DNA from: Candidatus Methylomirabilota bacterium
Lineage (GTDB): Bacteria > Methylomirabilota > Methylomirabilia > Rokubacteriales > CSP1-6
Length of the DNA stretch: 64,000 nt
Assembly: GCA_035709005.1 (NCBI GenBank)
Contig: DASTFB010000023.1
Coordinates: 1 to 64,000 of the forward strand
Direction: 5' to 3'
Shown one piece after another: positions 42,399 through 51,311 of this stretch; position 1 is the stretch's first letter; every line of letters starts with the position of its first letter. The notes under the pieces are model-generated. The model did no database searches. It was not told the origin of the DNA and saw nothing but the letters and a program-made list of their open reading frames with translations. The translations under genes and the position numbers were made by a program.

Positions 42399-43898
42399 GT
42401 GACCGACGGCGTCATCTGGCAGGCCCTCGGTCAGGTCCTGTCCTGGCCGAGCGTGCTGGCCAGCCTCGTCGGCGTCCTGCTCGGACTCGTCGTGGGGGCG
42501 CTGCCCGGGTTCACCATCTCGCTGGGCATGGTGCTGGTGCTGCCGCTCACCTTCGGCCTGGAATCGATCCACGCCATGTCGCTCATGCTCGGCCTCTTCG
42601 CCGCCGGCATGACGGGCGGCTCCTATTCGGCGATCCTCATCAAGATCCCGGGCACCCCGTCGGCGTCGGCCACGGTGATCGACGGCCATCGCATGGCCCT
42701 GCACGGCCAGGCCGGCAAGGCGCTGGGCGTCTCGGTGATCTCGTCCGTCTACGGCGGCATCTTCAGCCTGGTCTGCCTCGTGCTCTCGGCGCCGCTGATC
42801 GCACGTGTCGCGCTGCAATTCGGGGCCGCCGAGCAGTTCGCGCTGCTCACGCTGGGCCTCACCCTCATCGCCGCCTTCTCCGGACACTCGCTCGTCAAGG
42901 GCCTGATCGCTGGCGTGCTGGGCCTGCTCCTCACCGGCGTCGGACAGGACCCCATGGTGGGCACGCCGCGCTTCACGTTCGGACAGGTCGAGCTGCAGGC
43001 GGGCGTCCACTTCATCCCTGCGCTGATCGGGCTGTTCGCGATCCCCCAGGTGATCGAGGGTCTACGCGCGGGCGCCAGTCCGGTGATTCCGCGGTTCACC
43101 GCCGGGCTCACCGGCCTCTTGCCCTCGTGGCGGGAGCTCCGAGGCCTCAACCGCAGCATGCTGGTCGGCTCCGCCGTCGGCACCGGCGTGGGCGCCATTC
43201 CCGGCACGGGCGGCCCCATCGCCGTGTTCCTGGCCTACGACGTGGCGCGCCGGGTCTCCCGTGCCCCGGAGGCTTTCGGCCGGGGCAGCGCCGAGGGCGT
43301 CGCCGCGCCCGAGGCCGCCAACAACGGCGTGACCGGCGGGGCGCTCATCCCCATGCTGACGCTGGGGATCCCGGGCGATCCCATCACCGCCATCCTGCTG
43401 GGCGTGCTGATCGTCCAGGGGCTGGCGCCCGGGCCCCTGCTCTTCAAGGAGCATCCCGAGTTCGTCTACGGCATCTTCTGGGCGTTGCTCCTCGCCAACC
43501 TCATGACCTTGGTGGTCGCGCTGATCTCGGTGCGCTGGATCGTCCAGGTGCTGCGGTTGCCCCAGAGCGCGCTCATTCCGGCCATCGCCGTGCTCTGCGT
43601 GGTCGGGGCCTACGGCATCCGCAACACCTTTTTCGACAGCGCCGTCATGCTCTTCTTCGGCGCCATCGGCTACCTCCTGAACCGCTACGGCTTCCCGGTG
43701 GTGCCGATGATCATCGGCCTCGTCCTGGGCGGCGATCTCGAGGAGCAGTTTCGGCTCGCCCTCACCCTCAGCGGTGGCGACCCCGGGGTCTTCGTGCGCC
43801 AGCCCATCGCCGCCGGCTTTCTGCTGCTCACCCTGGCCGCGCTCTGCTGGCCGCTGGTGCGGGCCGCGCTGGCGCGCCGGCAGGGCGGACGCGCGTGA
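42399..43898 (+). CDS. TTT transporter large membrane subunit (TctA)
   Basis: The 499-residue protein has about eleven to twelve helices and typical TctA segments: VVGALPGFTISLGMVLVLPL, GSYSAILIKIPGTPSASATV, GTGVGAIPGTGGPIAVFLAY and EAANNGVTGGALIPMLTLGI. The two glycine/proline-rich motifs line the transport path. It begins with GTG ten bases after tctB, so the order is tctC-tctB-tctA. This differs from the other two sets in the window, which are listed on the minus strand. Confidence 0.9.
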   Translation: MTDGVIWQALGQVLSWPSVLASLVGVLLGLVVGALPGFTISLGMVLVLPLTFGLESIHAMSLMLGLFAAGMTGGSYSAILIKIPGTPSASATVIDGHRMALHGQAGKALGVSVISSVYGGIFSLVCLVLSAPLIARVALQFGAAEQFALLTLGLTLIAAFSGHSLVKGLIAGVLGLLLTGVGQDPMVGTPRFTFGQVELQAGVHFIPALIGLFAIPQVIEGLRAGASPVIPRFTAGLTGLLPSWRELRGLNRSMLVGSAVGTGVGAIPGTGGPIAVFLAYDVARRVSRAPEAFGRGSAEGVAAPEAANNGVTGGALIPMLTLGIPGDPITAILLGVLIVQGLAPGPLLFKEHPEFVYGIFWALLLANLMTLVVALISVRWIVQVLRLPQSALIPAIAVLCVVGAYGIRNTFFDSAVMLFFGAIGYLLNRYGFPVVPMIIGLVLGGDLEEQFRLALTLSGGDPGVFVRQPIAAGFLLLTLAALCWPLVRAALARRQGGRA

Positions 43899-43900
43899 TC

Positions 43901-43906
43901 TATACT
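43901..43906 (+). promoter_or_regulatory. -10 element TATACT before the NMT1/THI5-like gene
   Basis: TATACT ends eight bases before the ATG at 43915, leaving no room for a leader or ribosome binding site. It begins two bases after the tctA stop. Confidence 0.45.
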
Positions 43907-43914
43907 GGGCGCCC

Positions 43915-44829
43915 ATGCGGGTGACGGTCGCGCAACCCTTCCACTCACTCTTCTATGCGCCGCAGAGCGTCGCGCGCCACGGCGGGCACTTCGAAGCCGA
44001 GGGGCTGGAGGTGCGATCACTCGTCGCCGACGGCCGTACCAGCGCCCTTCGCGCGCTCCTCGAGGGCACGGCCGATCTCGCGCTGAGCGGCCTCATGCGG
44101 AGCCTGGACCTGGCCGACCGCGGCGGCCGTCTCGTCCCCCACTTCGCGGAGGTCAACAGCCGCAACGGGTTCTTCCTGCTGAGCCGGACCGCGCGCCCGG
44201 ACTTCACCTGGCGGGACCTGGTGGGCCGAACGGTGATCTCGTTCGCGGGCGCCCCCACGCCCTGGCAGTGCATGCTCACGGTCCTGCGCCGGCACGGGGT
44301 CGACCCCTCCCGCGTCCGGTTCGTCCGCGACCTGCACGGCGACGATGCCGTCGCCGCGTTCCAGGCCGGCCGGGGCGATTTCCTGGAGGCGGGTCAGCCC
44401 ACCACCGAGGCGTTACTGACCGCCGGGTCCGCTCACGTGGTGAGCTCGATGGGCGAGGCGACGGGCCCGGTGCCGTTCTCGTCGTACATGGCGACCGCCG
44501 ACCGGCTGCGCCGCGAGCCCGAGCTGCTGCTGCGCTTCACCCGCGCCCTGTACCGGGCGCAGCACTGGATCGCCCGTCACGGCGCCGCCGAGGTCGCCGA
44601 GGTGATCGCGCCGGACTTCCCGGACATCCCGGCCGATCTCCGGCGCCGCGCGGTCGAGCGCTACCTGGCTCAGGGCACCTGGGCCGCGCATCCCGTGCTC
44701 AAGCGGCCCGGCTTCGAGTACCTTCAAGACATCCTGCTGGGCGGCGGATTCATCAAGCGCCGGCACCGCTACGAGGACCTGGTGGACACCGCCTACGCCC
44801 GCCAGGCGATGGAGACGCTCAAGGAGTAG
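43915..44829 (+). CDS. NMT1/THI5-like solute-binding protein without a signal peptide
   Basis: The 304-residue protein has the type 2 periplasmic-binding fold of SsuA/THI5-like proteins: QPFHSLFYAPQSVARHGGHF, LVADGRTSALRALLEGTADL, RNGFFLLSRTARPDFTWRDL and GEATGPVPFSSYMATADRLR. There is no signal peptide: the ATG is followed directly by the first beta strand. It may be cytosolic, as THI5/pyrimidine-synthesis homologues are, or the leader has been lost. No ATP-binding or permease gene of an ABC transporter is nearby. Its promoter suggests separate, leaderless transcription. Confidence 0.8.
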   Translation: MRVTVAQPFHSLFYAPQSVARHGGHFEAEGLEVRSLVADGRTSALRALLEGTADLALSGLMRSLDLADRGGRLVPHFAEVNSRNGFFLLSRTARPDFTWRDLVGRTVISFAGAPTPWQCMLTVLRRHGVDPSRVRFVRDLHGDDAVAAFQAGRGDFLEAGQPTTEALLTAGSAHVVSSMGEATGPVPFSSYMATADRLRREPELLLRFTRALYRAQHWIARHGAAEVAEVIAPDFPDIPADLRRRAVERYLAQGTWAAHPVLKRPGFEYLQDILLGGGFIKRRHRYEDLVDTAYARQAMETLKE

Positions 44830-44832
44830 CGG

Positions 44833-45834
44833 TCAGGGCTTCTTCTGCCCCTTGTACAGCCCGGCTTCCTTGATCAGCTCTCCGTAGTTCGCCCCGACCT
44901 TCCGCAGCCAGTCGGCCAGGGCCTGGCCGGTGAGCGGCGCGCCGACGGCGGCCTCGGTCTTGCGCGCCATGCTCACGAACGCCTCCGTCCTGGCCGCCTG
45001 GTTGAAGGCGTCGGCCAACCGCTCGACCACCTGACGCGGCATCCCCTTGGGCCCGTAGGTGATCACCGCCGTCGTGCTCTCGACGTCGTACCCCGCCTTC
45101 TCGAACGACGTCGCGTCGGGCGCATAATCGAGGCCTTCCCTGTCGTTGACGAGGAGGACCCGCATCCGCTTGGCCTGGACGTAGCTGCTGACGGCCACCG
45201 AGCTGCCCCCCAGGAGGACGACGTGCCCGCCGAGGAGCGCGCTGACGGACGGGCCGTCTCCGGCGAATGGAACGCCCCGGAAGGTGAAGCCGTCCTTCGC
45301 GGCGAATCGGGTCATGACCAGCGCCGGCGTGGTGGCGACGCCCGGATTGCCGAACGTGAGCTGCCCGGGGTGCGCCTTCGCCCACTCCACGAGGTCGCGC
45401 CACGTCCGGTGCGGGCTGTCCTCTCGCACGGCGAAGACGATCTTGAACGTGCCGACCCGGTTGATGAACGTCAGATCGCGGAAGGGATCGTATTCGAGAT
45501 CCCGGAGGTGCGGCGCCCGGGTGACCGGCGTGTCCGTGTTGCAGATGATCGTGTACCCGTCGGGCTTCAGTTTGATCAGCTCGGCCGTGGCTACGGCCCC
45601 CGCCGCCCCCGGCTTGTTGATGACCACGATCTTCTGGCCGAGGATCTTCTCGGCCCCCTCGGCGAGAGCACGGGTGAGGATGTCGGTGGCCCCTCCGGGC
45701 GGAAAGCCCACCCAGATGGTGATGGCCTTCGTGGGAAACGGCTCCTGGGCGCCGGCGCCGGGCAGGCCGGCGACGGCCGCCGCCACCAGCGCGATCAGCC
45801 CGAGCGCTACGATGTGCGAAAGCCTCCTGGTCAC
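44833..45834 (-). CDS. TTT transporter periplasmic binding protein (TctC/Bug family), second set
   Basis: The 333-residue protein has a signal peptide (HIVALGLIALVAAAVAGLPG, cut near GAQ) and Bug-family motifs: PFPTKAITIWVGFPPGGATD, VVINKPGAAGAVATAELIKL and LTFGNPGVATTPALVMTRFA. The start is GTG 45834 with AAAGGAGG upstream; the stop of the tctA gene overlaps it by four bases. The binding pocket differs from that of the first set, so another carboxylate is expected. Confidence 0.88.
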   Translation of the reverse strand: MTRRLSHIVALGLIALVAAAVAGLPGAGAQEPFPTKAITIWVGFPPGGATDILTRALAEGAEKILGQKIVVINKPGAAGAVATAELIKLKPDGYTIICNTDTPVTRAPHLRDLEYDPFRDLTFINRVGTFKIVFAVREDSPHRTWRDLVEWAKAHPGQLTFGNPGVATTPALVMTRFAAKDGFTFRGVPFAGDGPSVSALLGGHVVLLGGSSVAVSSYVQAKRMRVLLVNDREGLDYAPDATSFEKAGYDVESTTAVITYGPKGMPRQVVERLADAFNQAARTEAFVSMARKTEAAVGAPLTGQALADWLRKVGANYGELIKEAGLYKGQKKP

Positions 45835-47312
45835 GTTGGCCTCCTTTGCCGCGAGAGGATCTGCACGACGAGCAGCGCCGCCATGACGGCCATGCAGGCG
45901 GCCGCGATGGGGCGGGTGAAGAATATCGCGAAACTGCCTCCCGACAGCGCCAGCGACTGGCGCAGCGCCGTTTCCAACAGCGGCCCCAGGACGTAGGCCA
46001 GCGCCAGGGGCGCCGGGGCGTAGCCCAGCTTCTGCATCAGGTAGCCGACCAGCCCGAAGAACGCCATGAGGTACACGTCCATCCGCGAATGGTTCACGCT
46101 GTACACGCCCACCACGCAGAACATCAGAATGAGCGGGAACAGGACGTCGTAGGGCACGCGCAGGAGCCGGACCCACATGCCGATGAGCGGCAGATTGAGC
46201 GCGAGCAGCATGACGTTGCCCACGAACATCGAGGCGATCACGCCCCAGAAGAGGTCGGGGTGCTGCTGGATCAGCAGGGGGCCCGGCGTGATGCCGTGGA
46301 TGAGCAGCCCTCCGAAGAGGACGGCCATCACCACGTTGGGCGGGATGCCCAGCGCCAGGAGGGGGATGAACGAGGCCTGGGCGGCGGCGTTGTTGGCGGT
46401 CTCCGGCGCCGCCACCCCTTCGATCACCCCGGTGCCGAAGCGCTCCGGGTACCGCGAGACGCGCTTCTCCACGGCGTAGGAGACGAACGAGGACAGGACG
46501 GCGCCGCCGCCGGGCAGGATGCCCAGAAGGAAGCCGATCAGCGTGCCGCGGACGATCGACCACTTCGCGGCCAGCCAGTCGGCCGCCGTGGGCAGCAGCT
46601 CGCCGAGCCGCGTCTCGTAGATCCGCCGCCGCATCGACTGGTCGAGGTTGCCCAGGATCTCGGCGATGCCGAACAGGCCCATGACCAGCGGGATGAGGCC
46701 GATGCCGTCGGTCAGCTCGTTCAACCCCAGGGTGAAGCGCGGCACCGAGGTGAACATGTCGAGCCCGACCCCGCTGAGCAGCAGGCCGAGCAGCCCCATC
46801 ATGAGGCTCTTGTACATGGAGGCCTGGGACAGAAAGGTGAGCACGACCAGGCTCACGCACATGAGCGCGAAGTACTCGGGCGGCCCGAAGCTGAGGGCGG
46901 CCTCGGCCAGCGGCGAGGCCAGCAGCATCAGCCCGACGATGCCCACCGTCCCTCCCGCGAACGAGCCCAGCGCGGCCATGCCCAGGGCCGGCCCGGCGCG
47001 GCCCTGGCGGGCCATCTGGTAGCCGTCGAGACCGGTGACGATGGCGCTGGCCTCCCCCGGGATGTTGACGAGGATCGAGGTCGTCGAGCCTCCGTACTGC
47101 GCGCCGTAGTAGATGCCGGCCAGCATGATGATGGCCCCGACCGGGGAGAGGTGGAAGGTCGCGGGCAGGAGCAGGGACATCGTGCCCACGGGCCCGATGC
47201 CCGGCAACACGCCGATCAGCGTTCCCACGAACACGCCCACGAAGCAGAAGAGGAGATTGGTCGGCTGCAGCGCGACGTGCAGCCCCAGCCCGAGGCTCAG
47301 CAGGGCGTCCAT
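45831..47312 (-). CDS. TTT transporter large membrane subunit (TctA), second set
   Basis: The 493-residue protein has about twelve helices with the TctA motifs VGVLPGIGPVGTMSLLLPAT, YGGSTTSILVNIPGEASAIV, GILPGGGAVLSSFVSYAVEK and ETANNAAAQASFIPLLALGI. It sits between the tctB and tctC genes; the three form one minus-strand operon in the order tctB-tctA-tctC. Confidence 0.9.
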   Translation of the reverse strand: MDALLSLGLGLHVALQPTNLLFCFVGVFVGTLIGVLPGIGPVGTMSLLLPATFHLSPVGAIIMLAGIYYGAQYGGSTTSILVNIPGEASAIVTGLDGYQMARQGRAGPALGMAALGSFAGGTVGIVGLMLLASPLAEAALSFGPPEYFALMCVSLVVLTFLSQASMYKSLMMGLLGLLLSGVGLDMFTSVPRFTLGLNELTDGIGLIPLVMGLFGIAEILGNLDQSMRRRIYETRLGELLPTAADWLAAKWSIVRGTLIGFLLGILPGGGAVLSSFVSYAVEKRVSRYPERFGTGVIEGVAAPETANNAAAQASFIPLLALGIPPNVVMAVLFGGLLIHGITPGPLLIQQHPDLFWGVIASMFVGNVMLLALNLPLIGMWVRLLRVPYDVLFPLILMFCVVGVYSVNHSRMDVYLMAFFGLVGYLMQKLGYAPAPLALAYVLGPLLETALRQSLALSGGSFAIFFTRPIAAACMAVMAALLVVQILSRQRRPT

Positions 47313-47322
47313 GCGCGCGCCG

Positions 47323-47802
47323 TCAGATGCCCAGCGGCCCTTCCGGCACCGGCACGCCGAGCGCGCGACAGAGCAGGCGGGCCGCCGTCACCACCACCGC
47401 CGCGGACAGCAGCGTCACCCACCAGCGCTTGTCGGCGACGATGCCGAACAGCACCACCAGCATGAGAAAGATCGTGATGCTGAAGCCCGCCCGCTCGAGG
47501 ATGAACCCGGCACCGAACAGCGTCGCCAGCACGACGCTCACCACGCCCCAGCGGCTGGCGGTCGGGGCGGGTCCGCCGCCGGCCTGCCCGGGCGGCGCGA
47601 TGGCCACGCGCACGAGTCGGCCGAGGGCCATCGCCGCCAGCAGCGTCGCGGTCGCGAACGGCATGAAGCCGGGACCGGGATCGTGAACGGTGCCGAGACC
47701 CAGCCGATGGGCGCCGAGGGCGACGGCGGCGGCCAGCGCGAACAGGAACGCGCTCGCGTAGGCCTCAGGGTCCGTCGGGCGCCGCCCCCCCGCGTGTTCC
47801 AC
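47323..47802 (-). CDS. TTT transporter small membrane subunit (TctB), second set
   Basis: The 159-residue protein has four hydrophobic segments, including the TctB helix start DPEAYASAFLFALAAAVALG, DPGPGFMPFATATLLAAMAL and a late FSITIFLMLVVLFGIVADKR. The start at 47802 is GTG. It heads the second TTT operon and follows the methanethiol oxidase operon on the same strand by 20 bases, so readthrough from that operon is possible. Confidence 0.78.
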   Translation of the reverse strand: MEHAGGRRPTDPEAYASAFLFALAAAVALGAHRLGLGTVHDPGPGFMPFATATLLAAMALGRLVRVAIAPPGQAGGGPAPTASRWGVVSVVLATLFGAGFILERAGFSITIFLMLVVLFGIVADKRWWVTLLSAAVVVTAARLLCRALGVPVPEGPLGI

Positions 47803-47822
47803 CGATCGGGATCATAGCCCGC

Positions 47823-49025
47823 TCAGCTGTCCGGCGCGCCCGGGGTTCGGGCCTCGTCGACGAGCTCGGCGGTGCCGTCCCCCGTGAGCGCGTGCAGGAA
47901 CTCCACGAGGGCCGCGACCTCGTCCTCGCTGAGCCCGAGCGGGCCCAGCCGGGGATCGAGGCCCGGGTGCGGGTTGGCCCCCCGCGCGTAGTAGCGAACG
48001 ACGTCGGCCAGCGTGCGCAGCGAGCCGTCGTGCATGTACGGCGCGGTGAGGGCCACGTCGCGCAGCGAGGGTGTCCGGAATTTCCACACGTCGGCGGGGA
48101 CGAGGGTCACCTCGTGGCGCCCGAGGTCGGCGGCGGCGGGCTCGCCGACGCTGTCCACGATCTCGCGCGGCACGTCGACGGTGACGCCGGGAGCGACTTC
48201 CACCGACACGGGCGTGCGCTGGCGCGGGCGAACGACCGCGTTGTAATGGCCGATGCCGGTGTCGTGGAAGGCGCCGTTCGTGAACAGGGCGTCCCGGGCC
48301 CCGATGGTGTGACAGCCGACGCAGCCGGCCTTGCCGGTGAACAGGCGGAAGCCTTCCACGGCCCGGGGCGTCAGGGCCGCGCGCTCGCCCCCGAAGTACC
48401 AGCGGTCGAACGGCGAGCGTCCCGACAGCAGCGTGCGCTCGTAGCTGGCGATGGCCTGGCCGATACGGTCGGGACTGGGTCCGGCGCCGAAGGCCCGCTC
48501 GAAGAGACCAGCGTAATCCGGCAGCGCCCGGAGGCGGGCGATCACGTGGCCGATGGAGGGATTGCCCATCTCGCTGCGCTCCACCAGCGGTCCGATGACC
48601 TGACTCTCCAGCGCGATCTCGCGCCCGTCGTGGAAGAGCCGCTCGACATAGGCCACGTTCAGCAGCGTGGGCGCGTTGCGGCGCAGGCTGCGGCCCTCGA
48701 CGCCGACCGCGCGAGCCAGCTCGTTGTTCGTGAAGCCCTGCTCCGGGATGTGGCACATCGCGCAGGACATCGTCCCGTTGTGGGACAGGCGGCGGTCGAA
48801 GAAGAGCTTGCGTCCGAGCGCGACCTTGGCCGCCGACGGCCGGTTGTCGGCGGGGACGGGAACCGGCGGCAACCCGAGCGGCGGGGCCGCGACGCGGGCC
48901 AGCGCGGCGGCCAGCCGCCCGTCCCCATCGGTGGCATGAGCCGGCGGGCCAGCCGTGAGGGCCAGAACCGCTGCCAGGGCGCCGAGCAGCGGCCTCGCCA
49001 CGAGCCGCGTGAGCCCCGTCGTCAT
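47823..49025 (-). CDS. mauG: Di-heme cytochrome c peroxidase/MauG-family protein of the methanethiol oxidase operon
   Basis: The 400-residue periplasmic protein has a signal peptide (ARPLLGALAAVLALTAGPPAH) and two heme c sites, CAMCH (88-92) and CVGCH (235-239). Other family segments are ALGRKLFFDRRLSHNGTMSC, RNAPTLLNVAYVERLFHDGR and FRTPSLRDVALTAPYMHDGS. MauG-type enzymes use high-valent heme to modify tryptophan in partner proteins. In characterised methanethiol oxidase loci a mauG gene follows mtoX and sco1, just as here, and is proposed to mature the oxidase. Its start overlaps the sco1 stop by four bases. A plain peroxide-detoxifying role is the alternative. Confidence 0.85.
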   Translation of the reverse strand: MTTGLTRLVARPLLGALAAVLALTAGPPAHATDGDGRLAAALARVAAPPLGLPPVPVPADNRPSAAKVALGRKLFFDRRLSHNGTMSCAMCHIPEQGFTNNELARAVGVEGRSLRRNAPTLLNVAYVERLFHDGREIALESQVIGPLVERSEMGNPSIGHVIARLRALPDYAGLFERAFGAGPSPDRIGQAIASYERTLLSGRSPFDRWYFGGERAALTPRAVEGFRLFTGKAGCVGCHTIGARDALFTNGAFHDTGIGHYNAVVRPRQRTPVSVEVAPGVTVDVPREIVDSVGEPAAADLGRHEVTLVPADVWKFRTPSLRDVALTAPYMHDGSLRTLADVVRYYARGANPHPGLDPRLGPLGLSEDEVAALVEFLHALTGDGTAELVDEARTPGAPDS

Positions 49026-49714
49026 GGCCGGTGGCCTTGCTCTTCCAGGAGCAGGGTGCGCACGTCCGCCAGGAGCAGGCGAGCGTCGAGGAAGTCGAGC
49101 CCGTAGACGTTGCGAATCCGGCGCCCGGCGTCGATCAGGTAGACGCGCAGCAGATGGGTCGGCGGCGCCGTCCGGTCGCCGAGCCCGACCGGCTGCCCGT
49201 ACGCCTCGAGGAGCGAGGTCAGCTCGCGCTCGGACGTGGGCACCACGAAATCCCACGGGCTCGTCCCCCTCGACTCCTGCCGGGCCGCGCCGGCGTACCG
49301 GCCCAGCGCGGCGGGGCTGTCGTTGCGCAGATCGAAGCTGACCGTGACCAGCCGGAGCCGGCGTGCCAGCACGGGATCCCGGCCGGCCGCCGCCCGAATC
49401 TGATGGAGCACCGCCGTGGCGAGCGGGCACCCCTGGGGGTCGACGCAGCGGGTAGAGATGAAGCTCACCACGACGATCCGATCGCCCATGAGCCCGTGCA
49501 GGCGGCGCGGAGCCCCGGCCGCGTCGACGACATGAGCGTCGGCGGCCGGCTTGATCGCGGGCAGCGCGTAAGTGCCGGGGCGCGGCGGCTCGTAGTCGAA
49601 GCGCGGGAAGCCCAGGTCCGCCGCGGTCGAGCCCGACCCGTGGGCCCACGCCGCGCCGGCTACCGCGGCAAGGGCCACCATCGTCGCCGTCAGAAGCCTC
49701 GCGGTCCGAATCAT
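49022..49714 (-). CDS. SCO1/SenC-family copper chaperone of the methanethiol oxidase operon
   Basis: The 230-residue protein has a signal peptide (LLTATMVALAAVAGAAWA) and a thioredoxin-fold SCO domain: DRIVVVSFISTRCVDPQGCP, RLVTVSFDLRNDSPAALGRY and THLLRVYLIDAGRRIRNVYG. The copper-binding pair reads CVDPQGC, two residues longer than the classical CxxxC, while the distal histidine is seen in PPTHLLRVY. SCO proteins deliver copper to periplasmic enzymes. It lies between mtoX and mauG, so the likely client is the copper-containing methanethiol oxidase. Confidence 0.85.
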   Translation of the reverse strand: MIRTARLLTATMVALAAVAGAAWAHGSGSTAADLGFPRFDYEPPRPGTYALPAIKPAADAHVVDAAGAPRRLHGLMGDRIVVVSFISTRCVDPQGCPLATAVLHQIRAAAGRDPVLARRLRLVTVSFDLRNDSPAALGRYAGAARQESRGTSPWDFVVPTSERELTSLLEAYGQPVGLGDRTAPPTHLLRVYLIDAGRRIRNVYGLDFLDARLLLADVRTLLLEEQGHRP

Positions 49715-49767
49715 CGTTCGTCCTCCAGGGGCGGCGCCGGCGTTGGCGCCGCCCCGACATGCCGTCA

Positions 49768-51075
49768 TTACCGGTAGAGGCTGGTGCTTCCGAAGCGCAT
49801 GACGTGCGCCCGGCCCAGCCCGAGCTTGGCGAAGTCCAGGGCGAAGCGTTCCTCCAGGGCCTTGCCGTCCCAGGTGTAGGCCTTGAAGAACTGCTCGTCG
49901 GCCTCGGCCTTCTTGTCCCAGCGGGCCAGCACCGAGCTGGTGAAGTAGAGCCGCTTGCCGTCCCAGCTCTGCGACACCATGTTGATCTGCGAGCCGATCC
50001 GCTTGCTGTAGATCTCCCTCGGCCGGTGCGGGTCGCTCACGTCGAAGGCGCGGACGGTGCCGTCCATGAAGGAATCGACCCACAGCGTGCGATCGTCGGC
50101 GCTGAGGGTGATGGCCACCGGCAGCGGGATCGTGGCGGGGTCGCCGATGTCGGCGACGGGCTTGGCCTGCCATTCCCCTCTGGCGTCCTCGTGGATGAGC
50201 CAGATCTTCGAGGTCAGCGCCGTGGTGGTGAAGGCGTAGTTGTGGCCCGGCTGCGTGGCGAACCGGATCTCCAGCGGCGAGCCGGGCACGTGCAGCACCG
50301 TACGGGGCTTGCGAGCGTGGAAATCCCAGACCACCACGGTCTGCCCGAAGCGCTTCATGGCCTCGGGGTCCTTCAGCATCTGGCCGAAGTCCATCATGTA
50401 GTTGGACCAGCCGGTGAAGGACGAGGTCAGCATCACATTCTTGCGCGGCAGGACGCGGATGTCATAGCCGTAGCCGTCGGCCACCTTCTCGATCCTGGCC
50501 CCGTTGGCCGTGGTGGCCAGCGGCATCCAGTGGGTCGCCACGTACTTGCCCTCGTTCGAGTACTCGACGAGCGCGGTGTGCCCGCCGTGGTCGCGGTTGT
50601 TGGACAGGGCGGCGATCATCATCCGCCCGGGCAGCGCGTAGAAGGTATGCGGTCCTACCACGCCGCCGGAGGCGCGGACGAAGTCGTCGATGGTCTTGTG
50701 CAGCCGAGGCCGGGCCGGATCGGTCGCCACGTCGAAGATGAAGATCTTGCTGGTATCGAGGCCGCCCGCCCAGAAGTAGCGCCGGTCGTCGGTGAATCCG
50801 CCGTGGTGGGCCTCGTGGCGCCCGCCCACGGAGACCGAGTGGATCACCTGGCCGTACGTGGACGAGCCGCGGCGGACGTCGATGGTGACCAGCTTGTCGG
50901 AGCCGTCGCCCATCCCTTCCACGCCGAGGGTCCACACGTAGACGAATTCCTCCTCGCCGGTGATCTTCTGCACATAGGGCGACTGGCACGGCTCGTCGGC
51001 GCGCGCGGCTGCCGGCGCCAGCGCTGTCAACAGCGCGACCAGGACGATCCACCTGACTGCGGGGCTCGGTTTCAT
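49768..51075 (-). CDS. mtoX: Periplasmic methanethiol oxidase (SELENBP1/MtoX family)
   Basis: The 435-residue protein has a signal peptide (AVRWIVLVALLTALAPAAAR, cut before DEPC) and the SBP56 beta-propeller: LVTIDVRRGSSTYGQVIHSV, GGRHEAHHGGFTDDRRYFWA, VVGPHTFYALPGRMMIAALS and VTSQ-like INMVSQSWDGKRLYFTSSVL near the end. Histidine-rich loops (RHEAHHGG and others) are the expected copper ligands. MtoX converts methanethiol with oxygen to formaldehyde, hydrogen sulfide and hydrogen peroxide. The mtoX-sco1-mauG order matches that described for Hyphomicrobium. A second, cytosolic SELENBP1 homologue is at 56172-57563. The regulator at 51312 is divergent and separated by 236 bases, which should hold both promoters. 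Confidence 0.87.
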   Translation of the reverse strand: MKPSPAVRWIVLVALLTALAPAAARADEPCQSPYVQKITGEEEFVYVWTLGVEGMGDGSDKLVTIDVRRGSSTYGQVIHSVSVGGRHEAHHGGFTDDRRYFWAGGLDTSKIFIFDVATDPARPRLHKTIDDFVRASGGVVGPHTFYALPGRMMIAALSNNRDHGGHTALVEYSNEGKYVATHWMPLATTANGARIEKVADGYGYDIRVLPRKNVMLTSSFTGWSNYMMDFGQMLKDPEAMKRFGQTVVVWDFHARKPRTVLHVPGSPLEIRFATQPGHNYAFTTTALTSKIWLIHEDARGEWQAKPVADIGDPATIPLPVAITLSADDRTLWVDSFMDGTVRAFDVSDPHRPREIYSKRIGSQINMVSQSWDGKRLYFTSSVLARWDKKAEADEQFFKAYTWDGKALEERFALDFAKLGLGRAHVMRFGSTSLYR

Positions 51076-51311
51076 CGCTCTTCCCTCCTCGTCGATCGGT
51101 CGGTTCGCCTGCGGCGAGCGACGGCCCACTTGCCGGCGCCCGCGAGTCGACGAGCGCTGGTGCAGCCGGAGTGCCACGTCCAGATGCGCTGTAAGGGCGC
51201 GGAGTTAACCCCAGGCAGCCCGAGATAGACCACACGGCACTTCGCCCGATTCGTCGGTTTCGTCAGTTTTCCGGCGAGCCCGACGGCGTCGAGGTACCAT
51301 ACCGGCTGTCG

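Noticed and set aside
45223-47465. Long plus-strand frames (257 and 539 codons) opposite the second TTT operon
   Set aside because: They mirror tctA/tctC on the other strand and are His/Gln/Arg-rich without domains.
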